Positions 1 to 15,413 of a stretch of DNA of 64,000 nt are shown here, piece by piece; position 1 is the stretch's first letter, and each line of letters starts with the position of its first letter. The stretch is from assembly GCA_037178855.1 (NCBI GenBank), contig JASJZC010000006.1:5394001-5458000 (forward strand), read 5' to 3'. The notes beneath the pieces are model-generated. The model saw only the letters and a program-made list of their open reading frames with translations, did not search any database and was not told the DNA's origin. A program made the position numbers and the translations under genes. The DNA comes from Oscheius sp. JU75. Taxonomy: Eukaryota > Nematoda > Chromadorea > Rhabditida > Rhabditidae.

Positions 1-1356
1 CGATGACACGCGTCCAGTCCTTCATCTCCTTGCGACCATACTGGATGTCGGTGATTTCGCGATAGATCCTGGCCACAATGCTCTTCTCCGGATCGATAGA
101 CGGCATATTGTGGCTCTCCTCCTGACCCTTCTCGTCGACAGTCACAATTCCTGTCACAGGGACGACAACAGCAGCTGTGCCACAGCCAAAGATTTCGTGG
201 ACGCGGCCATCTCTCATTCCGGTCACCATCTGGTCCAGAGTGAAGTCCTTCTCACTGACCTTGAACTCGCCCCAGCTGCGTGTCAGCTCCACCACAGACT
301 GGCGTGTGACTCCGGGAAGGACTAACCCTGAAAAAGTCACGGAATCTGCTTGTCTAAAGACTTAAGAACTGTCTCTGTCTCTTTCTCTAGATGTAACAGC
401 ATGTCTTGTAGCTCTTATATCCAGCTTTCTTTTGGTAACTAACCTTTGTGCAGGGCCGGCGTGATGAGTTCCTTCTCTCCCTGCTCATTGATCCAGATCA
501 TTCCGAAGTTCATTGCTCCAACCTCGGTCACGAGCTTCTCTTCGCCAGACAACCACAGCACCTGATGACAGCCCTTCTTGTGTGCAACCTCGGCTACAAA
601 AATCGTCGGTCCGTAGTTGCTGCCGAGTTTGAATGCTCCCACCCCGCCTGTCCAGGCCCGAACATATCGCGAATCAGCTAGGAGACGAAGACCGGCCGAG
701 GTGTCGCTGAAGTAGGTGGCCACGGGTGAGAGGAGGACCATCAGACGAGCCGACGCGGTCGCGTGGATGCCGAGACGAGGATCCGTGGCGAAGATGAAGG
801 GACGAATGTAGAGAGAGGCTCCGTCCTGTTTCGGAACCCAATCCTTTTCAAGACGAATGTGTTCGCTGATCAAATTCACCAGTTCCTTGCCGTCAAAACC
901 AGGCATTCCGCCTCGGGCCGCACTACGATTCATCCGCTCCATGTTGAGCTCGGGACGGAAGAGACGGATCTTGTTGTCACTGCCGCGGAAGGCCTTGAGT
1001 CCCTCGAAAAGCTGGATGCCGTAGTGGAGACCCTGAAAATATTCAGTAAAAGTTGGAAAGAGAAAGAAAGAAGCTACCTTGATGGCCGGATGTAGAAGGA
1101 TCTCCTGCGTCTTCTTCAGCACCGGTCGTCCCCATCCCTTCTTGGTAGTCCAGTCGACCTCGAGCATGTAGTCGGTGAAGTCCTGTCCGAAGCTCATCGT
1201 CGTCGGTTTCGGCTTCATCTCCTTCTTGTCGAGACTCTCGATCTTGAGATCCTTGCTCCAGAAGGTCTTCTTGTAGCCCGGACCAGTAGATAGGCATCTG
1301 GCTGTCGGGAAGTGGATCCTGGTGGTGAAGCCTTTTAGGAATGAAAAAGTAACCAT
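1..1356 (-). CDS. BCAT: Branched-chain amino acid aminotransferase, mitochondrial (3' end cut by window edge)
   Basis: PLP-dependent transaminase acting on leucine, isoleucine and valine. Three exons read 1356-1078, 1032-444 and 327-1; the introns are 1033-1077 (45 nt) and 328-443. The first ~28 residues (MVTFSFLKGFTTRIHF...) are basic and hydroxylated, as in a mitochondrial presequence. Family landmarks include LHYGIQLFEGLKAFRG, YIRPFIFATDP, and GGVGAFKLGSNYGPT with the PLP lysine near spliced residue 228. The last readable residues, IQYGRKEMKDWTRVI, match the extreme C-terminus of BCATs, so only a few codons lie beyond base 1. Near EIFGCGTAAVVVPV the CXXC redox motif of vertebrate BCATs is absent. 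The 45-nt intron has no in-frame stop and is a multiple of three. Identity is secure; isoform (cytosolic or mitochondrial) is inferred from the presequence. Confidence 0.93.
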
Positions 1357-2640
1357 TGTCGAGTTCTAAAAGTGGAAGCTACGGAGAGAGTTAGGTAAAG
1401 AACACAGCTAGTTGGGCAGTGAATTCAGTAGAAGTGCCTAAATTGTTCAATTACGGGACTCCTAGTTGAACACTGCGGAAATTTGAAAAAGTTACAACAA
1501 GTTGGAGAGAGAATTCTGACACAGAACTTCGTATTTGGAAGTTAGCGAAGGGAAGAGCTAGATGACAAGAAAAACTACTGAAGATAGATCGCAAGCCGAA
1601 ATCAATAGGAACTGCCCAGCACCTTGTCTGGTCACTGAATACTAACTGTGGAAGACAGACTGATCTCTTTCTTTACTAAATTGCAGTGGTGTCCGTCCGT
1701 CCGTCTGTCTGTCACGGTGTCCGCGCAATTGCATGTCAACACTAATACCCAAAAACTCTGACAAGCCGTTTCATGTCAAGCGACAAGGTGAAAACTGTGG
1801 GAGCAATTTTTTTTACTATGGAACTTTTTACCTGTTTTCAATTCTAAACCAAGACTAAACTGGCTGCAAAGCTGCCGTCGGCAGCTGGTTCATCAAAGAA
1901 ACTCCGCGATTTTTTGAGCGAGACTGAGTGAATTTCCATAACAAACCGTAACATTACAACCTATCCTCAAAGGAGGCAGCTCATCGTCTTCGAGAATCGT
2001 CTGAGGATAGGAGTCATGCAAGAAATTCAATAAAGAGGGGTGTGTTCGTTCAAGAAACAAGAAATCCGTTCCGTTCAAGGAAATCCGTTTAAGAAACAAG
2101 ATAGGTAGAAGCCAGTTCAGTACCAAGCTCGGTTGTATTCTGGGAATAAAAAAGAGAAGTATCCCAGACGAGTGTTTGGGAACTGGCGAGGATCAAAGTG
2201 ACTCACTCTTCGTGAGTGTGCCTCATAGCAAAAGTTTATATATCAAAGTGCAAACATCATCCTCTCTTTAACAATATTTTAAACAGCCATCTACGACAGC
2301 TTTGTCGTCCCTTAGTCTTGACTATTTATCGAAAACAGGCTTCCCCCAAATCCCCAAGTTTGCCACAAAACTGACTTGTCAACTAAAATCTTGACATGCC
2401 AGCTTTTGTTTCGTGGTGACCCACGGACAGAAACCATTGCGCTTTAATAGTAGGGAAATACCGAACATCTTTTTGCACTAGAGATCAGTTCCACTTAGAT
2501 GTTAGGAGCCGTCTGGATAAACTCTCATTGCAAGCGAGCTACCCAAAGAACGTCCTTTCTAGAAAGTTACTTCTTCACTAGTTTGTAGTGCTTTGCATCT
2601 TCGAATAACTTCTTTCCGAAAAACAATTGCTCACTCGACC
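1357..2640. other. Intergenic region between divergent BCAT and ELOVL genes
   Basis: About 1.3 kb between two start codons on opposite strands, so it holds both promoters. I see no credible coding segment. A GTCC/GTCT tetranucleotide microsatellite lies at about 1690-1713. Short A/T-rich tracts occur near 1808-1815. No recognisable core element was identified with confidence. Confidence 0.6.
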
Positions 2641-3697
2641 ATGGATCGTCCACACGAAGTGGTAGGTTCTCTTTCAAACTTTTTCTGAAAGCACAAGTAG
2701 CCTCTCTACCTGGACGGAGATTGGATCTCGCCCCAGACGCCTCGTGTCTGGATCCTCGCTTTCGCCTACGTCCTCCTGGTCAAGATCTGTGCTCATCACC
2801 TGCCAACAATCAAGCATGGTCTCCTCCCGAGCTGGTACTACATGATGGGCATCTTCCAACTCGTCCTGCTCGTGTCCTTCCTTCCCGAAATGACGAGTCT
2901 GTTTACCGAGAGCTGGAGTGGGACAGTCTGTCAGCGTGGAAGTCTCTACACGAGCTCTTGGACAGGCACAGTTGTCCGTCTCTTCGTCATCAGCAAGGCT
3001 GTCGATCTCTTCGAGACGCTGCTGATCATCTTGGAGGGCAGGAATCCTCTGGACATTCACGTCTTTCATCACGCTGTGACGCTGCTCTACGTCTGGCACA
3101 GCTACACACAGCAATCCGCCATGGCCAGATGGTTCGTCTTCAGCAATCTCGTCTCCCACGTCATGCTCTATACCTACTTGAGTCCGAAGAAGTTTGGACT
3201 GAGGCCCTGCTGGCTCTTGGTCGCCATCTGTGAGTCCCTTTCGGTTTGCTGGAGTGTCAACTTGTTAGTATTTTTTTCTGCTGTTATGTTTCTACTCGTA
3301 CCCTACTCATATTGTTCCTACTATCCTATCCTTGACAAACAATTACTAACTTGTCATCTTTATAACTAGACAGAGTTCGGCACTTGACCACGCCCACCTC
3401 CCCATTTCAGCCCAACTCGGCTCTCTGGTCATCTGTCTGCTGGCCACCTTCACAGCACAGCGAGTTCTCCAATCGGGCGGCAGTTGCGACGTCGAGAATT
3501 GGCGTCTCTCACTCGACAAGCTCATCATAGCCGTCTTCATAATCATTTTTTCCGATTTCTACCATAACAAGCTTCGCGAGCTGCGAGATCGACAAGAGAT
3601 GTCAGGCGACCAGCTTCGAAGCAGTCGTCGTCTGGTTCAGCCAAGAGGGAAGAGTCGAGGCATTCGGACGGGAGTCAACGCGGTAGGTCACGCATAG
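2641..3697 (+). CDS. ELOVL: Very-long-chain fatty acid elongase (ELOVL3/6-like)
   Basis: ER membrane 3-ketoacyl-CoA synthase that adds two carbons to fatty acyl-CoA. Three exons, 2641-2661, 2701-3229 and 3411-3697, sum to 837 nt (278 residues plus stop), normal for the family. It starts MDRPHEV, then PLYLDGDWISP. The histidine box HVFHH lies in NPLDIHVFHHAVTLLYVWHS, followed by MARWFVFSNLVSHVMLYTYL. The upstream LFETLLIIL matches the family's E/D-T-V-F helix. About five to seven hydrophobic helices are visible. The C-terminus is a long basic tail (RSSRRLVQPRGKSRG) rather than a short KKXX signal. AATAAA follows at 3718. The WHSY context points to the ELOVL3/6 branch by recall; substrate range is inference. 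Confidence 0.88.
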
Positions 3698-3827
3698 ATC
3701 TTTTAAAGATGAACAGGAATAAAACATCGGGCAGTCTTTGACTTATCCTGCTCGAGATCTTCAATCGTCTCATATTTTGACCGGGATACGTATACCAACA
3801 ATATTATCGTAAATAGCGAGAGAAATC

Positions 3828-5597
3828 TCAATTTTTCGGCTCTTGGACAGGCTTGTTAGGACGAGATCGTTGGCCAGGACGGTAATATTCCCGCTCCGGA
3901 CGGTCCTGAATCATTTCAGGGTCAGAAGAGAACAGAAATACCTTTTTCTTATCGTCAGCGGCAGCGTTTCGAGGTCCACGATCCGGCTTCTCGCGAGGAG
4001 GACGACGTTCTCGCTCTCTGTAAATTTTTCAATTTACACGGTGACTTTGCAATCAATGAATAATTTCTTCGAGAACGACAGTCCGCTGTCTAGATGCCCA
4101 GATTAGTATTCATTGCAGCTTAAGGACCCGATTTATACTATTATCTCAATCATTTCCAGTACAAAAATGAAGCTGGCTCTTTTCTTCGCTCTTCTTGTAA
4201 GTTTTTCCTCAAAAAGTCAACATGTTTCCTCAGATCGTTTCCGTTGAGATCTTCTCTGGCTTTTAGAGTTTCCTTCCAATGGGTGAAAACAATCTTCGGG
4301 GAGGAAATAGATGGACAGCAGTGGGATAGGAAGTTTCATTGAGCTAGTGCCTATGATGTTATCGTACGAGAGTAAATCGGGAGACAGAAAAGCGCGACGT
4401 GATCTTGATGAGTTTCAGAAGATTTGGGACAAATAACAGAGTTCTGAGAAAAATTTGAATGTTTCTAATTAATCAGTTTTTGTCTTATTCTCTGCTTGAT
4501 TACACTGAGTTTTTCTTCAAAATTGATGAAAATAGACCTGACAGGCGGCGCCTTCCTCGGCTTCTCATCGTCTTTGGTCTTTCCAATTCCGAGCTTCTTC
4601 ATCACCTTCTCAGCGCGCATCTCATCCGAAACACTCGGCGCGGCTCCTCCTTTGCTCGTCGTCGGAGCACCCCCCTTGTCTTCTCCTCCACGCTTTTCGG
4701 ACCGAATCTTGCGCAACTTCTCCATCTGAGCCTTCTTCTTCTCGTCCTTTTTTATGGCTTTCTCGCCGTAGAGTTTGAGAATGAAATTCGTCAGCGGCGT
4801 GTCCTGGACACCGCTGGCCTTGTTGGCCGTCTCGATTAGCTGGACATTGCGCAGCTGCTCCTCCAAAGTCAAGATCTGCGTGGTTCTGATCGTTTCAAGC
4901 TGATCGAGAAACACTTTGTAGTCGACTTCCTGCTCGATCAGACCACAACGAGTGTCCTTTGCCAGATCTTCACGTCGTTTTCGCGGCACTTTCTGGAATG
5001 GAAGTTTAAAAAAAAACGAAAATTATCCAAACCTGGTACATGGCCAGTTCGACCATCGCGACCGAGTCGTAGCCTTTTTTGTCGACGAAAACGTAACGAT
5101 TGAACTTTTCGCTGAACTCGATCACATCGGCCTCGTTGGTGAAGACGAAATAGCAGCGAGAGAAAGCGTGAGGGGCGAAGGTGAAATCGGCAGGCACGAA
5201 ACTGATGTATTCGGTCGGAGGAAGAGGATCCAGTTGCTCTTTCAGCTCTTCCCAGGTGATATAGGGCGGCAGACGACGAAGAACTACCTGCAAATTGATT
5301 GGAATCAGTGTAAGCTTGCAAGTTGCTTAAATTTTCTTGTATTTGGTTTAAAAAAATGCTGAACTGGCAAATTCTGAACAAATACGAAAAAGTAGTTAAA
5401 CAACAAGATTGTACGGAGAAAATGTAGTTTTGTAATTTTCAGCTTATTTTACCGTGGGTTTACAAAAAGTTACCCAGGGGTTGGTGACTAATTCAATTCA
5501 TGTAAATCGAGGAAAAACAAACCTTGAACTTGTCACTCTTTTTCTTCTTCTCCGTTTTCGCTACTTCTGCTGTCGGAGCAGGGACCGGCTCCGCCAT
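3828..5597 (-). CDS. UPF3: UPF3 (Smg-4), nonsense-mediated mRNA decay factor
   Basis: Bridges the exon-junction complex to UPF2/UPF1 in nonsense-mediated decay. Exons are 5597-5523, 5287-5033, 4992-4538, 4017-3942 and 3905-3828, total 939 nt (312 residues). The second exon encodes the RNP-type UPF3 domain (VVLRRLPPYITWEELKEQL ... RCYFVFTNEADVIEF ... KFNRYVFVDKKGYDS). The third is acidic/basic coiled coil (MEKLRKIRSEKRG). The final exon encodes DRPEREYYRPGQRSRP, a close match to the EJC-binding motif of vertebrate UPF3B (DRP...Y.PG.RSR). All intron phases fit. I chose the ATG at 5597 (MAEPVPAPT, context AAGATGGCG) because only this frame splices into exon 2. It lies 237 bp downstream of the PCYT1 stop on the same strand, a possible operon pair. 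Intron 3 holds a tiny opposite-strand ORF. Confidence 0.9.
4167..4266 (+). CDS. Tiny signal-peptide-like ORF inside a UPF3 intron
   Basis: ATG at 4167 gives MKLALFFALL, then a good donor (GTAAGT, intron 4197-4233, 37 nt, ending CTCAG), then IVSVEIFSGF and a TAG stop: 20 residues in all. A pyrimidine-rich acceptor (CATTTCCAG) lies 7 nt before the ATG. The N-terminus looks like a secretory signal, but nothing follows it. It may be the 5' remnant of a secreted-protein gene, a micro-ORF, or chance. It is antisense to UPF3 intron 3. Confidence 0.2.
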
Positions 5598-5834
5598 CTT
5601 CCAACTTTTGCATGCCTTCTTTCAATTTTTCAGTAACTTCTGACGAATACAGGAATTGTACAGGGAAAAAATGCCAAATATCTTGTAATCTTATTATTGA
5701 ACGCTCAAAATAAAGGCATCTGTGAGGGGAAAGGGGCACATCTCATGGCAAAGGCTATAAAACATTCAGAAGTGAATAGAACGGGGGTAAAAGTTGTCTT
5801 TTATACATTTTTCTTGAGAATAGGAAGATTTCTA

Positions 5835-7466
<1,632 letters not shown>

Positions 7467-8690
7467 CTCTAAAATTGCTGGTGTGAAATGGCGTTATAGG
7501 CTGACACAGATCAAGTGAGACAACGAAAATGGATACACGTGGGCGCCCCAGGTCAACATTTCGTTCTACACTGTTCAAATAAAGCTGGACAAATTGGAAC
7601 AACTTGTTCTCTCATGTTAGTAACGAGAAAAAGTGAATTTTTTGAACAAGGAAGGAAAATGGCGGGCGTGGAGAGTGGCGTGCCTCCTTCATGTAAACAA
7701 CAGGAAAAACATCTTGGCGAAGAATCAATGTAGAAGACCTGGGGCGAAAAAAAGAACAATTTGGAAGACTTATTGACGTTCGAGATAAGAATACAGGGGA
7801 AGGAACGTCAATTTCCCAGTAATGCTGATTTATGATGGTTGCTTTTACAGAAAACATTCGATTTAATGAATTCTTTTGTACTGATATCTTTTACGCGACT
7901 CATGTAGAGAAAAACGTGTGGCGAGAGGGCGGTATACATAGAAAATATCTTTTGACCGTGTTGTAAAAGAGAACAAGCGTTTTTTTTTGTGAGAAAATCA
8001 TTGTTTGCCTCTTTTGTGTTCTGGAAACGCATACACAAAAAAAATTGAAGTCAGAGAAAGAACAAAAGAACAAGAAAAGCGAGGGGGAAAATTTCAGGTT
8101 TTTTTTCGAAAACCCCGCAATTACCACTGAAAACTGGAAGAGTTTCAAACAGAACGATTCTACACTTTCCTCTGCAAACCAGAAACAAAATTACGATAAC
8201 AAGTGAAATAACACTCTCACGAATGGAGTTATCCTGAATTCTTTAGGAAGTAGCAAACAAGGAACAGAAAGTAAGAGAAGATAAGTGAAAGCCTTCCATA
8301 CACGTGGAATGGCACCACCGGGGAGAGGCGATATGGCACCAGCAGTGCACAGATGGGGTCATGGAGCAGAGAGTGCAAGTGGCATGATTAATGACCGCTA
8401 ACCTCTCTTTTTTGGTGGGAAGTCCGAAAAAGTGACGCTTGAGAGGGTAATACTTCAGCAGGCAACACGCTTCATTCAAATTTTTCGCGCATAATTTCGT
8501 TTTTGGCGTGAATTCAATTTTAATCACTATCAAGCTTTTCCCAGCTTTGTCGCTTATTTCTGCTGTTTCTCCGTAAAACAACATTTCAAAACAGGAAACC
8601 GAGGCTTATACCCACGAAAAAGATTAAATGACTGCTCTGAAAGGATCTTGCAACAAGAAAATACAGTAAGAAAGGGTAAATAAGTCTGAA
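7467..8690. other. Gene-free stretch upstream of PCYT1
   Basis: No ORF here has family motifs, codon-like composition or coherent splice signals. The sequence is rich in short A/T runs (for example 7981-7988 and 8100-8107). The first few hundred bases must include the PCYT1 promoter. I see no repeat or RNA gene. Confidence 0.5.
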
Positions 8691-8952
8691 AGTCGTAGAA
8701 AGTAATGGCTCGAAGCCGTTCAATCCGAAACCCATCCCTCCACCTACGACGCTCTCGCTGTCCGTGCTGACTTACCCGTATTCAACCACTCGGACGCTGC
8801 AATCGTTTAAACCGAAAAGTGAGTCTAAATTTTATAACAAGCATAAGATAGATGAATGTCGTACATTGGTCCCAGAACATGCTTGTCGAACTGGAAACCT
8901 CACCCAAAATGGGAGGCGTTGGAGAAGTGGTAGAGGTGGCCTGGTCATCAAC

Positions 8953-9139
8953 CACGGATATGGTTCCCAGGCTGTGAAGCAAAGCCATAACTTTCGTTGA
9001 CCCTGTCACTGGCTGTTCCACCTAGATAATTGAGCGCCGATGGAGAGAGATCAAGAAGTCTCTTCTCCGTCTTGGATCAGGCGTTCGTGAGACCCTCCCT
9101 TTCCATCTGGCCCTTCATTGGTGGAAGTCGCTGAATGGC
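8953..9139 (+). pseudogene. Decayed Merlin/ISXO2-type transposase fragment
   Basis: The C-terminal part of an ISXO2-like (DDE) transposase can be read across one frameshift and one in-frame TAG. The segments are HGYGSQAVKQSHNF, then FVDPVTGCST, a stop, IIERRWREIKKSLLRLGSG, and LPFHLALHWWKSLNG. The family signature is a GY...VNHS.NFVDP.TG.HTQ.IER.W...K block, and this follows it closely, so the identification is good although the gene is dead. Just upstream (about 8880-8950) more decayed sequence may belong to it. A separate coding-like stretch at 8708-8812 (HPSTYDALAVRADLPVFNHS, ending in TAA before a GTGAGT) is unidentified. Confidence 0.6.
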
Positions 9140-10012
9140 TGTCGTGTTTGTTCTGATCCTTTCTATCGTTTTCTGGAATTGATTGCTAAGCATAACTAGC
9201 TTATCCTACATCTGATTAATTGTTTTTGTGCAATTATTACAAAATATAAATAAAGTAAACAAAGTAAATACAAAAAAAGGCTATGAAACGGGCTGTAGCT
9301 GCTACATTACATCTTTCTAGAAGCGTCACACCGTTTTCAATGGCAAAAGAACGATACACAGAGACAATATACGGAAAAAGTGCAGAAATGAGCGACAAAA
9401 CTGGGAAAGCTTGAAAAATAATGAACAGTTGAATCCGCGCCAAAAACGAAATTGCGCGCGAAAAGTTTGATTTAAGCGTGGTGCCTGCCGAAGTATTACC
9501 CCAGTGAATTGAGAAAGCGCAGGGCAAAGAATATTGAGAAATCCTGTGAGAAATACGGGAAAGTGACGTTGGCTGTTATCTCCTGCCCCTGTTTCGCCGA
9601 ATTCCAAAACAGTAAATAGTCGTTCAAGGGAGAGTATGAATCATCCCTATCGGGTCTATTGCAATGGAACGTGCCCTTCAGGAAAAAGGACAGGGATTCT
9701 TGATAAGGTCTTATCAGCTGTGCAGAGGGAAAAGTCGAGACTTCAATGAGCTTTGGGAGCACGAGTTCCAAGAAAAGCTATGTTTACAGTCTTGGCAAGC
9801 AAGGCTAAGTTCGATTTGTCGAAGTAATCTGGGAAGAATCCAGATCATTTGTACTACTCTTCCGTCAGCCAGACGGTTCTTCCCTTCAATCTTTCTCTGC
9901 ATCAAACACAATCTTCAAAGCTGGACTTGTCTGCAGAATCGCCTAAAAAAGTGGTGGAGAAGAGCTGTTCCTATGCAAACGTGACCAGAATTTATCTCGC
10001 CAGAATTTAGCC
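9140..10012. other. Gene-free stretch
   Basis: Several ORFs of 60-110 codons on both strands overlap here, but none shows domain motifs, splice-site support or a conserved feel. I treat them as chance. A pyrimidine-poor AG (GAATTTAG) sits immediately before the ATG of the next gene. Confidence 0.45.
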
Positions 10013-10783
10013 ATGGCCATGAGCGGAATCTACCAGGCCGCGACAGCCGGTCAAGTCTTCGAAGGAATCGCCATTGAGACCAAGACGGACGAGGAGGGTG
10101 TGCTGCTTTAACGCTACAACACGGTCAGTGCTGCTCTCGTCCTCACCGACGGCGGTCTCTTTGTGAGTTTTCTTTATTTTTTCGGGGGTATATCGGAATG
10201 TAGCTTCTATTTTTGAATAGTATTGGAAATCTTAACCATAGGGCCTTAGGGTCGAACACTACTGTTCATTGTCTCTATTTTTGAAAACTATGAAGGAATC
10301 TGTAGATTTCCTAATAGTGATCATCTTTATCTGAGTAGTCGCTACTTGTTATCAGCCTCTGAATCCATTGCTCTGAATATTCTTGACCGGTAGTGAAAGG
10401 TCTGTTCAAACTCTACTATACAACGCAGTCTCACACCTTCCAAACTCCAGCTGATCTACAGCTTCGCCACCATCATCGGCATAGCCATATTCTCTCTCAT
10501 CGTCCTCTCAACGGCTTTGGCTTCAATCTCCATCGTCTTCGGTCTCCACATCGCTGAGTCTTCTGTGGCTGGATTGCTGTTCCACAAGATGGACGCCGCC
10601 GTCTTCTCATTCACAATTTCTCTCAAGATGCTCGTCGTTATTTCGGACATTATCTGCCTTGTTCTCCTCTTGAGAAAACTTATCAAGAAGAAGAAGACGA
10701 AGCCGTCAGATAGAGAAGAACAGCAGCAGGAACCAGAACACGTCGTACTCTTCTATGAGGACCCGTCGAATGGAGAGGACTAG
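10013..10783 (+). pseudogene. Small multi-TM membrane protein with an in-frame TAA in exon 1
   Basis: Two exons, 10013-10162 (150 nt) and 10451-10783 (333 nt), join in phase 0 at a GTGAGT donor and an AACTCCAG acceptor. Exon 1 reads MAMSGIYQAATAGQVFEGIA ... EEGVLL, then TAA as codon 33, then RYNTVSAALVLTDGGLF in the same frame. Exon 2 has about three hydrophobic helices (LIYSFATIIGIAIFSLIVLS; SFTISLKMLVVISDIICLVL), then a basic stop-transfer KKKKTK and an acidic tail ending DPSNGED. Apart from the TAA both exons are open. I do not recognise the family. It could be a recent pseudogene, a sequence error, or a gene that starts downstream of the TAA. Confidence 0.45.
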
Positions 10784-11246
10784 CTTTGTACTTGGCTATC
10801 ATTCTGTTTTTGTAACATCTGGAAGACCACTCAATTTATTGGGTCTCACTCTCAAAAACATTAATCAAAATCTGACGACCAGAAGGGTCGGAATATGCTC
10901 GCTTCCTCTCTAAAGGACCAAAGTGATGGGTCCCGCCACGCGGTCCATCTCTTTCCTCCACTCTCTTTGCCATCAATGTCTCACGTAAGGTTGCCGAGAG
11001 ACGTTTCTCTGTCAATTTTCTGTGCTTTCCCATTCCTGAATGATTATGAACAAAGCGAAATTTGATTGCTTGCCCTAAAGACATCGTAAACTGAGCTCAA
11101 ATCTCTCTTCTTCTCTCGCTTTTACAATTTATTCCATCCAATTCAGAGTCATCTTTTCGAACTTGTGGTAACCTCGTCGGTGTTTTTCAAACAACACCGT
11201 GATCTTTCCACAGCACCAAAGCTCCTGACCCGTCTCTCTGTCCACG

Positions 11247-14116
<2,870 letters not shown>

Positions 14117-15413
14117 TTGGTAGGTTCTTTTAGAAATTTTGGATTTCTACAAGATTGAAAAAGGTAGAAAAGATAGACAGTCTGGATCAGAGGGATAGTT
14201 AATTTCAGGTGTCATACAGTAACAAGGATGTTTTCTCTTCTCATCTCTCCCGTATCTCCTTAGTCTCAGCTTCATCGTCCTCCAGTTTGACGCCTTATTT
14301 TCCACAAAGACACCTTCTCTTTCTATCTCTCAGAGCTTTAAAAGTGACTCTTAATTGTTGTAGTTGCAATCCACCATTTTAGTTCTTCTTTTCAAACTTG
14401 GGTTCCCGATTAATAATTCTCAAAACCGCGAGTCGACACGTGTATCCTGCCCCCAAAGCCTATCGCAGTTGTATATAGAGATCTCTACTCTTCTAAGACA
14501 GCGTGCCAGGTGCATGTCTCCAATTTTGGGTATCCTACGTCATTCTACCGTTTCTCTCAACCAAAATCTCGTGGTAACTCCTTTTTCTAATCCTAATAGT
14601 CACGGGTTCCCATCCCCATTTACAGTAGTTGAGCATCTGGTCATCTGGTCACTGTTTTGTCTTATCAAATCCGGTGATGTCCTCTGGATGTTCTCTTACC
14701 AAATCTGTTGTGCACTGCAACTTTTTCGTTTTCACTTTTTGTCACAGGCTCTCCGTTTCTGTATTGTAATGAAGACTTTAAGACAATCTCTTTGGAAAGA
14801 AGATACAGACAGACAGACAGGATAGAGAGACACAATGACAAACTGTTCGGAAACACCGTATAATTGTTGGTACAATCGATACTTGTGAGCGAGATGTTTG
14901 CCGGCCCAGAGACGGCCAAAAGGTCAGCGGAGGCGCCGAGTCAGTTCCATTATTTTTGTCGAGAAACAAACATCTCTCTTCTCTGACTTCTGCTCCTTAT
15001 CAGCCAATTTATGCTGTCTTATCGATGGCATATCTGTCCCTAGAGAGCCAACTGTCTTCTTCCTCTGTTTGCGACAGTTTGGTTCAGTTTGTAGATGTTA
15101 ATCTTGAGATTATTGATACTTCGGCAGTAGTTAAAAGTGCTCTTTGTTTGGATAAAACTTGACCACCAACTGTTTGTAGTAGAGGAGATATTTAACTCAG
15201 CCTCTCTGTTTCTTATTTTCTTCCCTCCCCCGCTCTTTTGATCCCTGTTTACGAAATATGCCCATGTCCTGCCCTCTACACCCTTGTTTACTATACTCTG
15301 CCATCCACGTGCTGCCAAAGTACACAACAACACGCCATCCCAGAAACAGAAAGTGCACATTCTCCCTTCTCTTTTCTTCTCTCTTTACTCATTTTCCTAT
15401 TTTACAGTTCATA
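14117..15413. other. Intergenic region between DDX3 and SRD5A
   Basis: About 1.3 kb with no credible gene. An ACAG microsatellite lies at 14805-14820. The last 50 bases before the SRD5A ATG are a long pyrimidine tract ending in TTTTACAG, a strong acceptor six bases before the start codon. Confidence 0.5.

Noticed and set aside
4465-4537. Open-frame extension of UPF3 exon 3 (SIFINFEEKLSVIKQRIRQK) to a stop at 4465
   Set aside because: A CAG|GTCTAT donor at 4538 splices in phase to the conserved EJC-binding exons, so this is probably intron read-through.
10101-10131. 31-nt intron (GTGTGC...GTCAG) that would remove the TAA in the membrane-protein gene
   Set aside because: Removing it shifts the frame and leads to a stop before exon 2, while the unspliced frame matches exon 2 in phase.
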